In this document: piece after piece, positions 55,634-63,945 of the stretch
Layout: each line of letters starts with the position of its first letter
How positions within the stretch are numbered: position 1 is the stretch's first letter
DNA from: Bacillus sp. X1(2014)
GTDB taxonomy: Bacteria; Bacillota; Bacilli; Bacillales_B; DSM-18226
Assembly: GCF_007678255.1 (NCBI RefSeq)
Contig: NZ_VEED01000001.1
Span: forward strand, 687,490 to 751,489
Direction of reading: 5' to 3'
Length of the DNA stretch: 64,000 nt
Notes under the pieces: model-generated
Databases searched by the model: none
What the model was told of the DNA's origin: nothing
Seen by the model: only the letters and a program-made list of their open reading frames with translations
Made by a program: the position numbers and the translations under genes

Positions 55634-55818
55634 GGCTGTGTCAAACGTGTCTGTTAATTTCCGTTCCAGGCACTTCGCTTTCCGCGGGCGTGCCGGGGAG
55701 CCTCCTCGTCGCTTTGCTCCTGCGGGGTCTCCCCTGCCCCGTACTCCCGCAGGAGTCTTCGTGCCTTCCACTCCAATTAACAGAGTGCCAAAATCACATT
55801 AACCTTTAACACAGCCTA
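55634..55818. repeat. GC-rich long inverted-repeat element
   Basis: About 185 bp bounded by GGCTGTGT (55634) and ACACAGCC (55811-55818). Inside, CTGTTAATT...GGCAC (55651-55671) faces GTGCC...AATTAACAG (55761-55783), and the core is GC-rich with CTCCTGCGGGGTCTCCCC and CTCCCGCAGGAG hairpins, far above the local GC level. I recall near-identical elements scattered in many Bacillus genomes. No gene inside. Confidence 0.85.
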
Positions 55819-55829
55819 AATATTATCGA

Positions 55830-57023
55830 TTAATGAATGTCACTAAGACGTACAACGTCGCGGGCAATCATTACCTCTTCGTTTGTTGGGATGATTAATA
55901 CTTTTACTGGTGAGTGTGGGTAGTTAATAAATGCTTCTTCGCCTCTTACTTTGTTAAGAGCTGGATCCCAATAAACACCCATAAATTCTAGACCTCTTAA
56001 AACATTTTCCCTAATAGTGTCACTATTTTCCCCAATTCCTGCTGTGAAAATAATAGCATCGACACCGTTCATTCGTGAAGCATAAGAACCGATGTATTTA
56101 TGAATTCGGTTAGCAAAAACATCCAAGGCAAGCTTCGCGCGCTCATTGCCTTTTTTCGCTTCAATTTCAATATCCCGTAAATCACTTGAGAAACCGGACA
56201 TAGCCAGCATACCACTCTTTTTATTAAGTACATCAAGTACTTCCTCAGCCGTTTTATTGGTTTTTTCCATAATATACGGAATCAATGCTGGGTCAATATT
56301 ACCTGAACGAGTACCCATGGTCACCCCGGCAAGTGGTGTAAAGCCCATGGATGTGTCAATTGACATACCGCCTTCAATTGCTGCAATACTTGCACCGTTT
56401 CCTAAATGACAAGAAATTAGACGTAATTGTTCAACAGGTCTGCCTAGAAGTTCTGCTGCACGTTGTGAAACATATTTATGAGAAGTTCCATGGAAACCAT
56501 ACTTACGAATACCATACTTTTCGTAATACTCCATTGGTAAGCTGTATAGGTAAGAGCTTTCTGGCATCGTTTGGTGGAATGCCGTGTCAAATACAGCTAC
56601 TGCTGGAACATTAGGTAATACGCTCATGAAAGCTTTGATTCCAGTTAAATTTGCTGGGTTATGCAATGGCGCAAGTTCAGATAATTCTTCAATTTTATTT
56701 AACACTTGGTCAGTGATCAGCACAGAATCGGTAAATGTTTCTCCACCATGAACAACACGGTGTCCAATTCCAACAATCTCATTAAGAGATTTAATAATTC
56801 CTAAAGTCGTTAATTTATCTAAAAGCATTTTTACAGCGACTTCATGATCAGGAATATCAATTATTTCTTGAATTTTTTCACCTTTAACCGTTATATTAAA
56901 AATTGAATCATTTAAACCGATTCTTTCGATTAATCCTTTTGTAATGACATCTTCACTTGGCATTTCAAACAATTGAAACTTTAAGGAAGAACTCCCCGCA
57001 TTAATTGCAATAATTTTTGACAT
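55830..57023 (-). CDS. ackA: Acetate kinase
   Basis: A 397-aa acetokinase making ATP and acetate from acetyl phosphate, for overflow metabolism. Signatures: [20 protein letters not shown] (3-22), [10 protein letters not shown] (catalytic Asp), [27 protein letters not shown] and [16 protein letters not shown] 57023 follows AAAGGAGCGG. In B. subtilis CcpA activates ackA; a good cre site lies about 140 nt upstream. Confidence 0.96.
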   Translation of the reverse strand: MSKIIAINAGSSSLKFQLFEMPSEDVITKGLIERIGLNDSIFNITVKGEKIQEIIDIPDHEVAVKMLLDKLTTLGIIKSLNEIVGIGHRVVHGGETFTDSVLITDQVLNKIEELSELAPLHNPANLTGIKAFMSVLPNVPAVAVFDTAFHQTMPESSYLYSLPMEYYEKYGIRKYGFHGTSHKYVSQRAAELLGRPVEQLRLISCHLGNGASIAAIEGGMSIDTSMGFTPLAGVTMGTRSGNIDPALIPYIMEKTNKTAEEVLDVLNKKSGMLAMSGFSSDLRDIEIEAKKGNERAKLALDVFANRIHKYIGSYASRMNGVDAIIFTAGIGENSDTIRENVLRGLEFMGVYWDPALNKVRGEEAFINYPHSPVKVLIIPTNEEVMIARDVVRLSDIH

Positions 57024-57164
57024 ATCGTTACCGCTCCTTTTATATAACAACACTGGTTTGGCATTTTTTTGAGTAGTACAACATTATTTTGCTCAAACCA
57101 CTCTTGATTATTTCCATCCTTAATTGAATCATTGTGTATATTATATTTCAAGGCAAATTTCTCA

Positions 57165-57178
57165 TGGCAGCGATTACA
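57165..57178 (-). promoter_or_regulatory. cre (CcpA) site upstream of ackA
   Basis: Minus-strand TGTAATCGCTGCCA matches 13 of 14 positions of TGWAANCGNTNWCA. A TATAAT lies about 20 nt downstream (57140-57145) with a poor -35, as expected for a promoter helped by CcpA. Confidence 0.62.
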
Positions 57179-57224
57179 TTACAAATGAAAATGTATTCTG
57201 ATATTTCTTATTTTACTATATTAA

Positions 57225-57268
57225 AACAAAGGATGAACCTAGAGAAAAATCTCGGTTCATCCTTTGTT
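57225..57268 (-). terminator. Terminator overlapping the ytxK stop
   Basis: AACAAAGGATGAACC pairs with GGTTCATCCTTTGTT across a 14-nt loop; the ytxK TGA lies inside the stem. TTAATATAG follows. Confidence 0.8.
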
Positions 57269-58240
57269 CTCTTGAAACCATTTATCCATTTGGAATAGTA
57301 TTTTGTCCATCTCTACTGCACTAGAAAGGGTAGGTAATTCGACAAGCAATGCCTGCTTAGGAGGCTTTACTCCTTCTCCTTTTTTTTGCAAGATGATGAT
57401 ACTTTTCGCTGAACTTTTATTTTTAAACATACTTATTGGCAATTGGAGCAATCCTTGAACAATAACTTGCTCTTTAAAAAATTCATGTAATTGTGGTGCT
57501 TGCTCACTTTCAAATAATCCATTAGGAATAAGAAAGAATAAATACCCGCCTGGCACTGTATGACGGACACTTTGTTCCATGAATAGATGATGAGAGTAAG
57601 TATGCCCTTCACTTACACTGACTTGATAATCTGCAGCTCTGACATCATTTGGATAAAAGCCTACAGGCAAATCTGCGATTACTGCATCAACAGGGTCAAT
57701 AAACATCGGCTCCAGACTGTCTTGATTGAAGAGTTGAATAGGATGAGCTTGTAAATTGGCATTAACATAGGCAAGCTTAATAAGAAGGTCATCAATCTCA
57801 ACGCCGACAGAATCAATTTTTCTTTGAAGGTGATTTAAAACAGTTGTTAACAAATTTCCCGTCCCCACTGCTGGGTCAAGCAAGCGGAAATTTGACTGTT
57901 TCATAAATCTTTCCACTAAATAGCCAATAAGTATCCCAACAGAATCAGGTGTCATTTGATGGTTCGGTTGAACACTATCGTTCATCCCTTTTAAAATAGC
58001 CAGCTGATAAGCTTTCCGAATTTCATCGTTTGAAAACTTTTCTAAATCAATCTGTCCATACTGTTTCTTCATTCTTTTTTCTGTTAGTTCGCTGACCTCA
58101 TCTTGCAGGATAGAGCCTTGGAATAAATTCTCTCCTGTCTCAGCGAGTGCCTCTAAATATGTACAGTTTAATTCTTCCTGCAAAAGAAGTGCAGTTTCAT
58201 TAAATAACGTAAACAGTTGTTCCACTGGAGAAACTTTCAT
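57257..58240 (-). CDS. ytxK: Class I SAM-dependent methyltransferase-like protein YtxK
   Basis: A 327-aa protein resembling N6-adenine DNA methylases: an N-terminal helical part, SAM motif I LLDPAVGTGNLLTTVLNHLQ (about 180-199), then DAVIADLPVGFYPNDVRAADY where the catalytic NPPF/DPPY is replaced by DLPVG. The C-terminal LFFLIPNGLFES fits the fold. ATG 58240 follows GGCGGGGAT. It lies between ackA and tpx as in B. subtilis. Because the catalytic tetrapeptide is changed, DNA methylation is doubtful. Confidence 0.87.
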   Translation of the reverse strand: MKVSPVEQLFTLFNETALLLQEELNCTYLEALAETGENLFQGSILQDEVSELTEKRMKKQYGQIDLEKFSNDEIRKAYQLAILKGMNDSVQPNHQMTPDSVGILIGYLVERFMKQSNFRLLDPAVGTGNLLTTVLNHLQRKIDSVGVEIDDLLIKLAYVNANLQAHPIQLFNQDSLEPMFIDPVDAVIADLPVGFYPNDVRAADYQVSVSEGHTYSHHLFMEQSVRHTVPGGYLFFLIPNGLFESEQAPQLHEFFKEQVIVQGLLQLPISMFKNKSSAKSIIILQKKGEGVKPPKQALLVELPTLSSAVEMDKILFQMDKWFQENKG

Positions 58241-58354
58241 TTGATCCCCGCCCTCATTAATTTCCTTATTCATTTTAATGAGTATCGACATATTATACAA
58301 GTTTTAAGCATAGAAAAAGGCCCTGCTTATGCAGAGGCCTTCTTATTCATTATT

Positions 58355-58855
58355 TTACTTTGCCGCCTTAGCTGCTTCAAGTGCTGCTTCGTAATTAGGG
58401 TGGTTTGTTGCTTCACTTACATATTCAACATATGTAACTGTATCGTTAGAATCAACAACAAATACGGCACGTGCTAGTAGTCTTAATTCTTGGATAGCAA
58501 CTCCAAATGCTTCACCAAAAGAAAGATCACGATGATCAGATAATGTTTGTACATTTTCAATTCCGCTAGCAGCACACCAGCGTTTTTGTGCGAATGGCAA
58601 GTCAACACTTACCGTTAATATTTTCACATTACCTAAGCTGTTTGCTTCTTCATTAAAACGACGTGTTTCAGCATCACAAACACCAGTATCCAAAGAAGGT
58701 ACAGAGGTAATTAAACGTACTTGACCTTTGGTACTTTCTAAGGTTACTTGTGACAAATCATTTGCCAGTACAGTAAAGTTAGGTGCTTTGTCCCCTACTT
58801 TAACTTCATTGCCTAAAAGTGTAATTGCATTCCCTTTAAATGTTACATTTGCCAT
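58355..58855 (-). CDS. tpx: Thiol peroxidase Tpx
   Basis: A 166-aa atypical 2-Cys peroxiredoxin reducing hydroperoxides with thioredoxin. Peroxidatic Cys is in [16 protein letters not shown] and resolving Cys in [21 protein letters not shown] 58855 follows AAAGGAGG; the frame continues 42 codons upstream without a start of comparable quality. Monocistronic. Confidence 0.96.
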   Translation of the reverse strand: MANVTFKGNAITLLGNEVKVGDKAPNFTVLANDLSQVTLESTKGQVRLITSVPSLDTGVCDAETRRFNEEANSLGNVKILTVSVDLPFAQKRWCAASGIENVQTLSDHRDLSFGEAFGVAIQELRLLARAVFVVDSNDTVTYVEYVSEATNHPNYEAALEAAKAAK

Positions 58856-58987
58856 TTTACATCCTCCTTTGTCGTGTTCAAGTTCTAGCGATTGTAGTAA
58901 ACGCTTTCCCTTCAAATATGTACAGTGTAAATATATCTTTTCAAAATCTAATTTGCAATTAATAAGCTTTTGAATTTTCACATATTA

Positions 58988-59032
58988 CATGAAAAAAGTT
59001 AACCTTCCTAATCTTCTGGAAGATTAACCTTT
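58988..59032 (-). terminator. Terminator of ytfI-ytfJ
   Basis: Minus-strand AAGGTTAATCTTCC...GGAAGGTTAACTT stem then TTTTTT, 5 nt after the ytfJ stop. Confidence 0.8.
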
Positions 59033-59036
59033 TCTC

Positions 59037-59537
59037 CTATAATTCAAGTTCTTCTTTTGATTTATGCTCGTTTCTCGATCCCTGCAAACTATTTTGCTGT
59101 TGACCTTGGTCCTTTTTTGAAAACATTTGCTGAATTTTATCTATCGCCTGTGGAGCCAGCTCTAATATTTTTTCATACAAATGAGTGCTTTCATCCAAGT
59201 GCAGCATTTTAACACCATGAGAGTTAACAATTAAAAAGGCAATTGGGGTAATTGAGACACCGCCCCCGCTCCCGCCCCCAAATGGATGGGATGAACTTTG
59301 ACTCTGACCTTGTCCTTGCCCTTGCCCTTGCCCTTGCCCTTGCCCTTGACTTTGAGACCCCTCAAGTTTAAATTCACTACCACCTGCGGCAAATCCAAAA
59401 CCTACTTTCGATACAGTCAAAATAACACTGCCATCAGGGGTTTCGACAGGATCACCAATAATCGTATTTACATCAATCATTTCTTTAAGGCTTTCCATTG
59501 CAGTTGTCATCAAACCTTGAATTGGATGGTCAGACAT
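59037..59537 (-). CDS. ytfJ: Sporulation protein YtfJ (GerW family) with Gln-Gly repeat
   Basis: A 166-aa GerW/YtfJ protein. MSDHPIQGLMTTAMESLKEMIDVNTIIGDPV and the VSKVGFGFAAGG and GSGGGVSITPIAFLIV segments are family features. Between them lies (GQ)n, about residues 83-100, coded by hexamer repeats (59306-59356), which makes it longer than the 151-aa B. subtilis protein. SigF-dependent in B. subtilis and needed for normal germination. AAAGGAGG precedes the ATG. It follows ytfI by 17 nt. Confidence 0.9.
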   Translation of the reverse strand: MSDHPIQGLMTTAMESLKEMIDVNTIIGDPVETPDGSVILTVSKVGFGFAAGGSEFKLEGSQSQGQGQGQGQGQGQGQSQSSSHPFGGGSGGGVSITPIAFLIVNSHGVKMLHLDESTHLYEKILELAPQAIDKIQQMFSKKDQGQQQNSLQGSRNEHKSKEELEL

Positions 59538-59554
59538 GGCTGTTTCCTCCTTTT

Positions 59555-60253
59555 TTAAATGGATTTTGTTTTATCATTTGCAAAATTTGCTTTCTTTTTA
59601 AAGTGCGGAAGTCCGCCCCTCCAGAATTTAAATAGTTTTAATCCTGCTAGAATAGCATGCCCGATACGAAACTGAATAATACATGTTATTCTTGTCTGAA
59701 TCACGGCAGCCTGAAAGTGTGGAGTCACAGTTATTTTTGGCATTTCTTTCAGTTTTAAATAATGACTAATAAGACCTATTATGCTCCCTTTAAATGCCCA
59801 AATGGCACCCGTTATCGTCCCTGTGTGTGCTGCATCTCCTAAACCAATCAAAGTATTCCACTCAAAGCCTTTCATCGTAACTTTTCGAAAAAAATTTCTT
59901 ACAATCCGATGTAACCCAAACACATGATGCAGTAATTTTTTGGCATTTGAAAAATTATTTTCAATATCTTCAGCTGTGAATTGCTTGGAGTCTGCGTTAG
60001 TTGTTTCAGCTGAGGAATCACCCATTTTAGTTTTACTTTTAACTACAATGCTAGGAGAATTATCATCCACTTTTATTAACGGAACGTTAATTGTATATTT
60101 TATTAATCCAAACCAAATCTTAAATTTTATCTTTAAATCATCATTGTCATTATGATGATAATAATTAATTAGTATTGTTAATTTAGTAAAAAGAATGAGA
60201 ATGAAAAAGAGCAATAGAATCGACATAACTATAAGCACCCAGAACAATTTCAA
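59555..60253 (-). CDS. ytfI: DUF2953 membrane-anchored protein
   Basis: A 232-aa DUF2953 protein. One N-terminal helix (FWVLIVMSILLLFFILILF, about 4-22) is followed by a mostly soluble domain with KIWFGLIKYTINVPLIKV and the conserved FEWNTLIGLGDAAHTGTITGAIW motif. Start TTG 60253 with AAAGG upstream. It is co-transcribed with ytfJ as in B. subtilis. Function unknown. Confidence 0.85.
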   Translation of the reverse strand: MKLFWVLIVMSILLLFFILILFTKLTILINYYHHNDNDDLKIKFKIWFGLIKYTINVPLIKVDDNSPSIVVKSKTKMGDSSAETTNADSKQFTAEDIENNFSNAKKLLHHVFGLHRIVRNFFRKVTMKGFEWNTLIGLGDAAHTGTITGAIWAFKGSIIGLISHYLKLKEMPKITVTPHFQAAVIQTRITCIIQFRIGHAILAGLKLFKFWRGGLPHFKKKANFANDKTKSI

Positions 60254-60290
60254 TCACAACCTTTCAGCGGGTAGTATTTGCTTTTCCATA

Positions 60291-60325
60291 AAAAAATAAA
60301 CCTACCAACAATGTTGATAGGTTTA
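60291..60325 (-). terminator. Terminator of sppA-yteJ
   Basis: Minus-strand AAACCTATCAACA-TTG-style hairpin (AACCTA.CAACA / TGTTG.TAGGTT) then TTTTTTT. Confidence 0.82.
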
Positions 60326-60328
60326 TGC

Positions 60329-60796
60329 TCACCGTTCCACATGTATGACCGAGGTGTCAGTGAATAGATCATGCAAGCCTTGTTTTTTGGGTAAAAAAGC
60401 AATAATTATATATCCAACGATGATTGTTGAAGAAATAAATCGACCAATCCATTCACGAAAGAGGATCGTTCCCCATGTCATTTGATCACTTTTTAAATCA
60501 ACTACTTTCAATCCAAACACCATTTTTCCTAAAGTTTGATTTAGATACTTGGTCATTAGCACGAAATAAAGGTAGAAGATTAATGCGGATACGATTGAAG
60601 CTGGAGCAAACATGGATGATTCCGATAAAGAAAAATCCAGCATTCGAAAAACTGGTTTAATCAACATCCTAACAATACTTCCCACTACCACCAAATCTAG
60701 AAGGTACGCCCAAAAGCGCATCCAGAAGCCTGCATATCGAAAGGAAGGTTCCTCTTTACTGTCGTTCGAGTATTCTTGATACTCATTCGTTTCCAT
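60329..60796 (-). CDS. yteJ: RDD-family membrane protein YteJ
   Basis: A 155-aa RDD-family protein: RYAGFWMRFWAYLLDLVVVGSIVRMLI contains the Arg/Asp/Asp signature, followed by helices near 60-85 and 120-145 and the conserved QTLGKMVFGLKVVDLKSDQMTWG. In B. subtilis YteJ belongs with SppA to a membrane protease system tied to lantibiotic resistance. It follows sppA by 11 nt. Confidence 0.88.
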   Translation of the reverse strand: METNEYQEYSNDSKEEPSFRYAGFWMRFWAYLLDLVVVGSIVRMLIKPVFRMLDFSLSESSMFAPASIVSALIFYLYFVLMTKYLNQTLGKMVFGLKVVDLKSDQMTWGTILFREWIGRFISSTIIVGYIIIAFLPKKQGLHDLFTDTSVIHVER

Positions 60797-60807
60797 GGAT
60801 ACTCCCC

Positions 60808-61818
60808 CTATTCCGAATATAGGTACATAAGTCTTGGAGAATTTGGTCTTGATAGGAGCTTCAACAAGCCAGCCATTTCCATATCTTTACCCATTAATTT
60901 CTTTGCCTGCATTGTAAATAAGGAACTCAGTCCAAGTGAGTCTGAATAACGAACGACTTGTGCACCTTTTAGTTTCTCTTGTTTTTTCATATATTTCACC
61001 ACATCGTCTAAGTAGCCAAAACCATCAATTAGCTGCAATTCCTTGGCTTGGCGGCCATCATAGACACGTCCATCTGCTATTTTTTTCACCTGCAGGATTG
61101 GAAGCTTCCTTCCCTCTGAAATAACTTTGACAAATCCTTGATATGAATTATTTATCATCGACTGTAAGATTTGTCGTTCCTCCTCGGTCATTTTTCTTGT
61201 TGGGCTCATAATGTCCTTATGTTTACCACTTTTAATCGTAACAAAGTCAACGCCATATTTATCGGCCAGCCCTTTATAATTGATCCCTTCCATAATCACA
61301 CCGAGACTGCCAGTCATTGTCTCGGGACTCGCATAAATCTTTTTAGCTGCTGTTGAAATATAATATCCTCCCGAAGCGGCCATGGACCCCATTGAGATAT
61401 AGACTGGCTTTTTAGTTTCTTTTTGAATTTCAGTTAGTTTATCATGAATTTCTGCACTTTCAACCACTCCGCCTCCGGGGGAATTGACTTTTATAATTAT
61501 TCCTTTTACCGAATCATCGTCTTTAATATAGTTTAACTTTTTCATGAAGCCCTGATGATTGAAGCCAGAATTTTGCAGAATTGAGCCAGTTTCCCCTGTA
61601 TCCTGGATGACCCCATTTACATCAAGAATCACTATTTTCTTTAATTCATTCCCTTCATTGACAACCTCTTCTGTAAAGGGCTGCTCCGCGGAAGCCATAA
61701 AATCAGTGAAATTTGTTTCCCATCCTTTAAAGGCAAAAGAGGATAAAAAATTAATGACCACCGAGAAGAAAAATAACGCTGCTGCAATCCCTAGTGCGGC
61801 CCACCGTTTTCCATTCAT
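60808..61818 (-). CDS. sppA: Signal peptide peptidase SppA
   Basis: A 336-aa S49 protease anchored by one N-terminal helix (ALGIAAALFFFSVVINFLSSFAF, about 8-30). The Ser nucleophile is in SMGSMAASGGYYIS and the catalytic Lys in FVTIKSGKHKDIMSPTR; the VNSPGGGVVESAEI motif precedes them. It degrades leftover signal peptides and membrane fragments. The Shine-Dalgarno GGGGG is 12 nt from the ATG, longer than usual. Co-transcribed with yteJ. Confidence 0.94.
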   Translation of the reverse strand: MNGKRWAALGIAAALFFFSVVINFLSSFAFKGWETNFTDFMASAEQPFTEEVVNEGNELKKIVILDVNGVIQDTGETGSILQNSGFNHQGFMKKLNYIKDDDSVKGIIIKVNSPGGGVVESAEIHDKLTEIQKETKKPVYISMGSMAASGGYYISTAAKKIYASPETMTGSLGVIMEGINYKGLADKYGVDFVTIKSGKHKDIMSPTRKMTEEERQILQSMINNSYQGFVKVISEGRKLPILQVKKIADGRVYDGRQAKELQLIDGFGYLDDVVKYMKKQEKLKGAQVVRYSDSLGLSSLFTMQAKKLMGKDMEMAGLLKLLSRPNSPRLMYLYSE

Positions 61819-61980
61819 AAATACGTATGTCCCCCTTTTTGTTTATCTTAAAATTAAGTCCTATTTCATATTGTCTCAATAAAATGCTAAACTAATTTCA
61901 GACTAGCATTATTTCTTAGAGAATATTTTCCTGATGAGGATAATGTTACAAAAATCTCATTTACCAGGGAGGTACATAAT

Positions 61981-62784
61981 ATGGAGAATAGACGCAATAT
62001 TTACTTTTATCACAAAAGAGATTCGGACATGCTGTCAAAAGTGGCTCCGCTTGTAGAAATAGCAAATCGATATGGATTTACAATTGTCACTGATTACCGA
62101 AACGCAAATATCATTGCCAGTGTTGGAGATGATGGAACATTTCTACAAGCAGTTAGAAAAACTGGCTTCCGGGATGATTGTCTTTATACGGGGATTTCAA
62201 CCGAAGATAACCTGAGTATGTATTGTGATTTCCGGATTAATGATAGATCTAAAATGATTGATGCGATTGCCACCAATGAAAATGTAAAGGTGCGCCGTTA
62301 TCCGTTAATTGAAGTAGAAGTTGATGGGCAAGGGACGTTTCCTTGCTTAAACGAATTCAGCATTCGCTCTTCAATCATTAAGACACTAGTAGTAGATGTC
62401 TACATTGACCAGCTTCACTTAGAAACCTTCCGCGGCGATGGACTTATTGTCGCAACACCAACAGGTAGCACTGGCTATAATAAATCGGTGAATGGTTCGT
62501 TAGTTGATCCACTTCTTCCATGCATGCAGGTGAGTGAAGTAGCCTCTGTTAATACCAATAATTATCGAACACTTGGTTCATCCTTTATTGTTGGCAGTGA
62601 AAGAACCCTTACGCTTAAAGTAATATCTGAAGGCAATGACCATCCAACAATGGGAATGGATAATGAAGCATTAAGCATCCGTCACGTAGAGAAAATCAGC
62701 ATAAAAATAAGTGATAAAAAGTTAAAAACACTTAAACTAAAAGATAATTCTTTCTGGGAAAAAGTAAAGCGATCTTTCCTTTAA
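61981..62784 (+). CDS. nadK: NAD kinase 2
   Basis: A 267-aa NAD kinase of the shorter Bacillus type (YtdI/PpnKB), phosphorylating NAD to NADP. The GGDGT motif appears as GDDGTFLQAV; the catalytic NE region is PCLNEFSIRSS, and TPTGSTGYNKSVNGSLVDPL follows. GGGAGG lies 8 nt before the ATG. Monocistronic, divergent from sppA, with a terminator shared with rarD. Confidence 0.93.
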   Translation: MENRRNIYFYHKRDSDMLSKVAPLVEIANRYGFTIVTDYRNANIIASVGDDGTFLQAVRKTGFRDDCLYTGISTEDNLSMYCDFRINDRSKMIDAIATNENVKVRRYPLIEVEVDGQGTFPCLNEFSIRSSIIKTLVVDVYIDQLHLETFRGDGLIVATPTGSTGYNKSVNGSLVDPLLPCMQVSEVASVNTNNYRTLGSSFIVGSERTLTLKVISEGNDHPTMGMDNEALSIRHVEKISIKISDKKLKTLKLKDNSFWEKVKRSFL

Positions 62785-62803
62785 AAAGAGACATTTACTC
62801 ACA

Positions 62804-62839
62804 AAAAAACCTTATCCAAGGAAGCGGATAAGGTTTTTC
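62804..62839. terminator. Bidirectional terminator between nadK and rarD
   Basis: AACCTTATCC-AAGGAAGC-GGATAAGGTT with A and T tracts. Confidence 0.87.
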
Positions 62840-62840
62840 A

Positions 62841-63773
62841 TTATATGCTAGTGCTCTTCTCTTTTCTTAAATGGAACGATTGTGAAGGTAACAGCTTTGT
62901 TTTTGATAAAGAATAAATCGTTAATGCTGACCAAATGAACATAAAGGATAGTAATTGTATTTTTGAAAAATGTTCATGATAGACAAATACGCCTAAAAGT
63001 AAAGTTAATGTCGGAGCAATATATTGCAAAAACCCTAATAATGATAAAGGGATCTTTTGTGCGCCTTTTGCAAAATAAAGGAGCGGTACTGCTGTTGCAA
63101 CCCCAGCACCAATTAATAGCAGGTCAGTTTGAATCCCAGCGTTTAAAAAGTCATTGGTACCGCTAATAAATAAAAATCCGATATATATAACAGCAATCGG
63201 TGTTATCACTAGAGTTTCTAAGGTTAACCCAATAGCAGAATCTACATTGATCAACTTTTTCGCTAATCCATATAATCCAAAGGAAAGGGCTAACACAATC
63301 GCAATCCACGGAAACTGCCCATGAGAAATAGAAATAATTAGTACCCCAATTGCAGCTAAGACGAAGGATGCATATTGGTAAACCGTTAATTTTTCTTTCA
63401 GCACAATCATCCCTAATAAAATACTGATTAATGGATTGATATAATAACCAAGGCTCGCCTCAATCATATGACCGCTGTTAACCGCCCAGATATAAATGAA
63501 CCAGTTCACACTGATTAACAGAGAGGCAATCGTCAAAGCGGCCAATTGTTTTTTATTTTTCGCAAACCCTTTAATTGTGCGGAGAAAAAGTCCCCATTTT
63601 TTGGTTAGGAGAAGAATGACGATCATAAAAATAAACGACCAAACAACACGACTAGCTAAAATTTCTTTAGCATTAACATGTTCTAATAGCTTCCAATAGA
63701 TTGGCAATAATCCCCAAAGCAAATAGGAAAAGCCGGCATGAATGACTCCTTTTTGCGTTTCTGTCTTTTTCAT
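62841..63773 (-). CDS. rarD: RarD/EamA-family transporter
   Basis: A 310-aa ten-helix member of the drug/metabolite (EamA) superfamily, RarD type: GVIHAGFSYLLWGLLPIYWKLLEHVNAKEILASRVVWSF (in part) is diagnostic. Two five-helix repeats are visible, the second starting near LSFGLYGLAKKLINVDSAIGLTLETL. The solute is unknown; the name came from chloramphenicol phenotypes. The ribosome-binding site is weak (AGGGG, 14 nt before ATG). Confidence 0.9.
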   Translation of the reverse strand: MKKTETQKGVIHAGFSYLLWGLLPIYWKLLEHVNAKEILASRVVWSFIFMIVILLLTKKWGLFLRTIKGFAKNKKQLAALTIASLLISVNWFIYIWAVNSGHMIEASLGYYINPLISILLGMIVLKEKLTVYQYASFVLAAIGVLIISISHGQFPWIAIVLALSFGLYGLAKKLINVDSAIGLTLETLVITPIAVIYIGFLFISGTNDFLNAGIQTDLLLIGAGVATAVPLLYFAKGAQKIPLSLLGFLQYIAPTLTLLLGVFVYHEHFSKIQLLSFMFIWSALTIYSLSKTKLLPSQSFHLRKEKSTSI

Positions 63774-63867
63774 ATGTTTATGAGCCCCTATTCTTTCTAG
63801 TTTCGAAATAATTTCTATTATAACGCGAAACTACATAAAAGGGGGAAAAATTTTGTTTCCAAAAAAA

Positions 63868-63889
63868 GCAGGCGGAATTCCGCCTGCTC
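63868..63889. repeat. Perfect 22-bp palindrome
   Basis: AGCAGGCGGAATTCCGCCTGCT, without a loop, in the gap upstream of rarD, preceded by seven A. Read on the minus strand it could act as a terminator for a gene beyond the window. Confidence 0.7.
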
Positions 63890-63900
63890 AGATTGTCGAC

Positions 63901-63945
63901 AAAAGGGGTTCGGAATGTTTACATTCCGAACCCCTTTTGACTTTT
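63901..63945. terminator. Long hairpin terminator at the right end
   Basis: AAAAGGGGTTCGGAATG-TTTA-CATTCCGAACCCCTTTT (17-bp stem) followed by GACTTTTTC; probably serves a gene right of the window. A second small hairpin GAGACCTC-TCC-GAGGTCTC lies at 63976-63994. Confidence 0.8.

Noticed and set aside
55634..55818. Group II intron or transposon remnant
   Set aside because: The element is only 185 bp, has no coding remnant and no target duplication that I can see; it is better described as a structured intergenic repeat.
63868..63889. Phage or plasmid attachment site
   Set aside because: A perfect palindrome next to other hairpins and T runs is better explained as terminators; there are no integrase or phage genes nearby.
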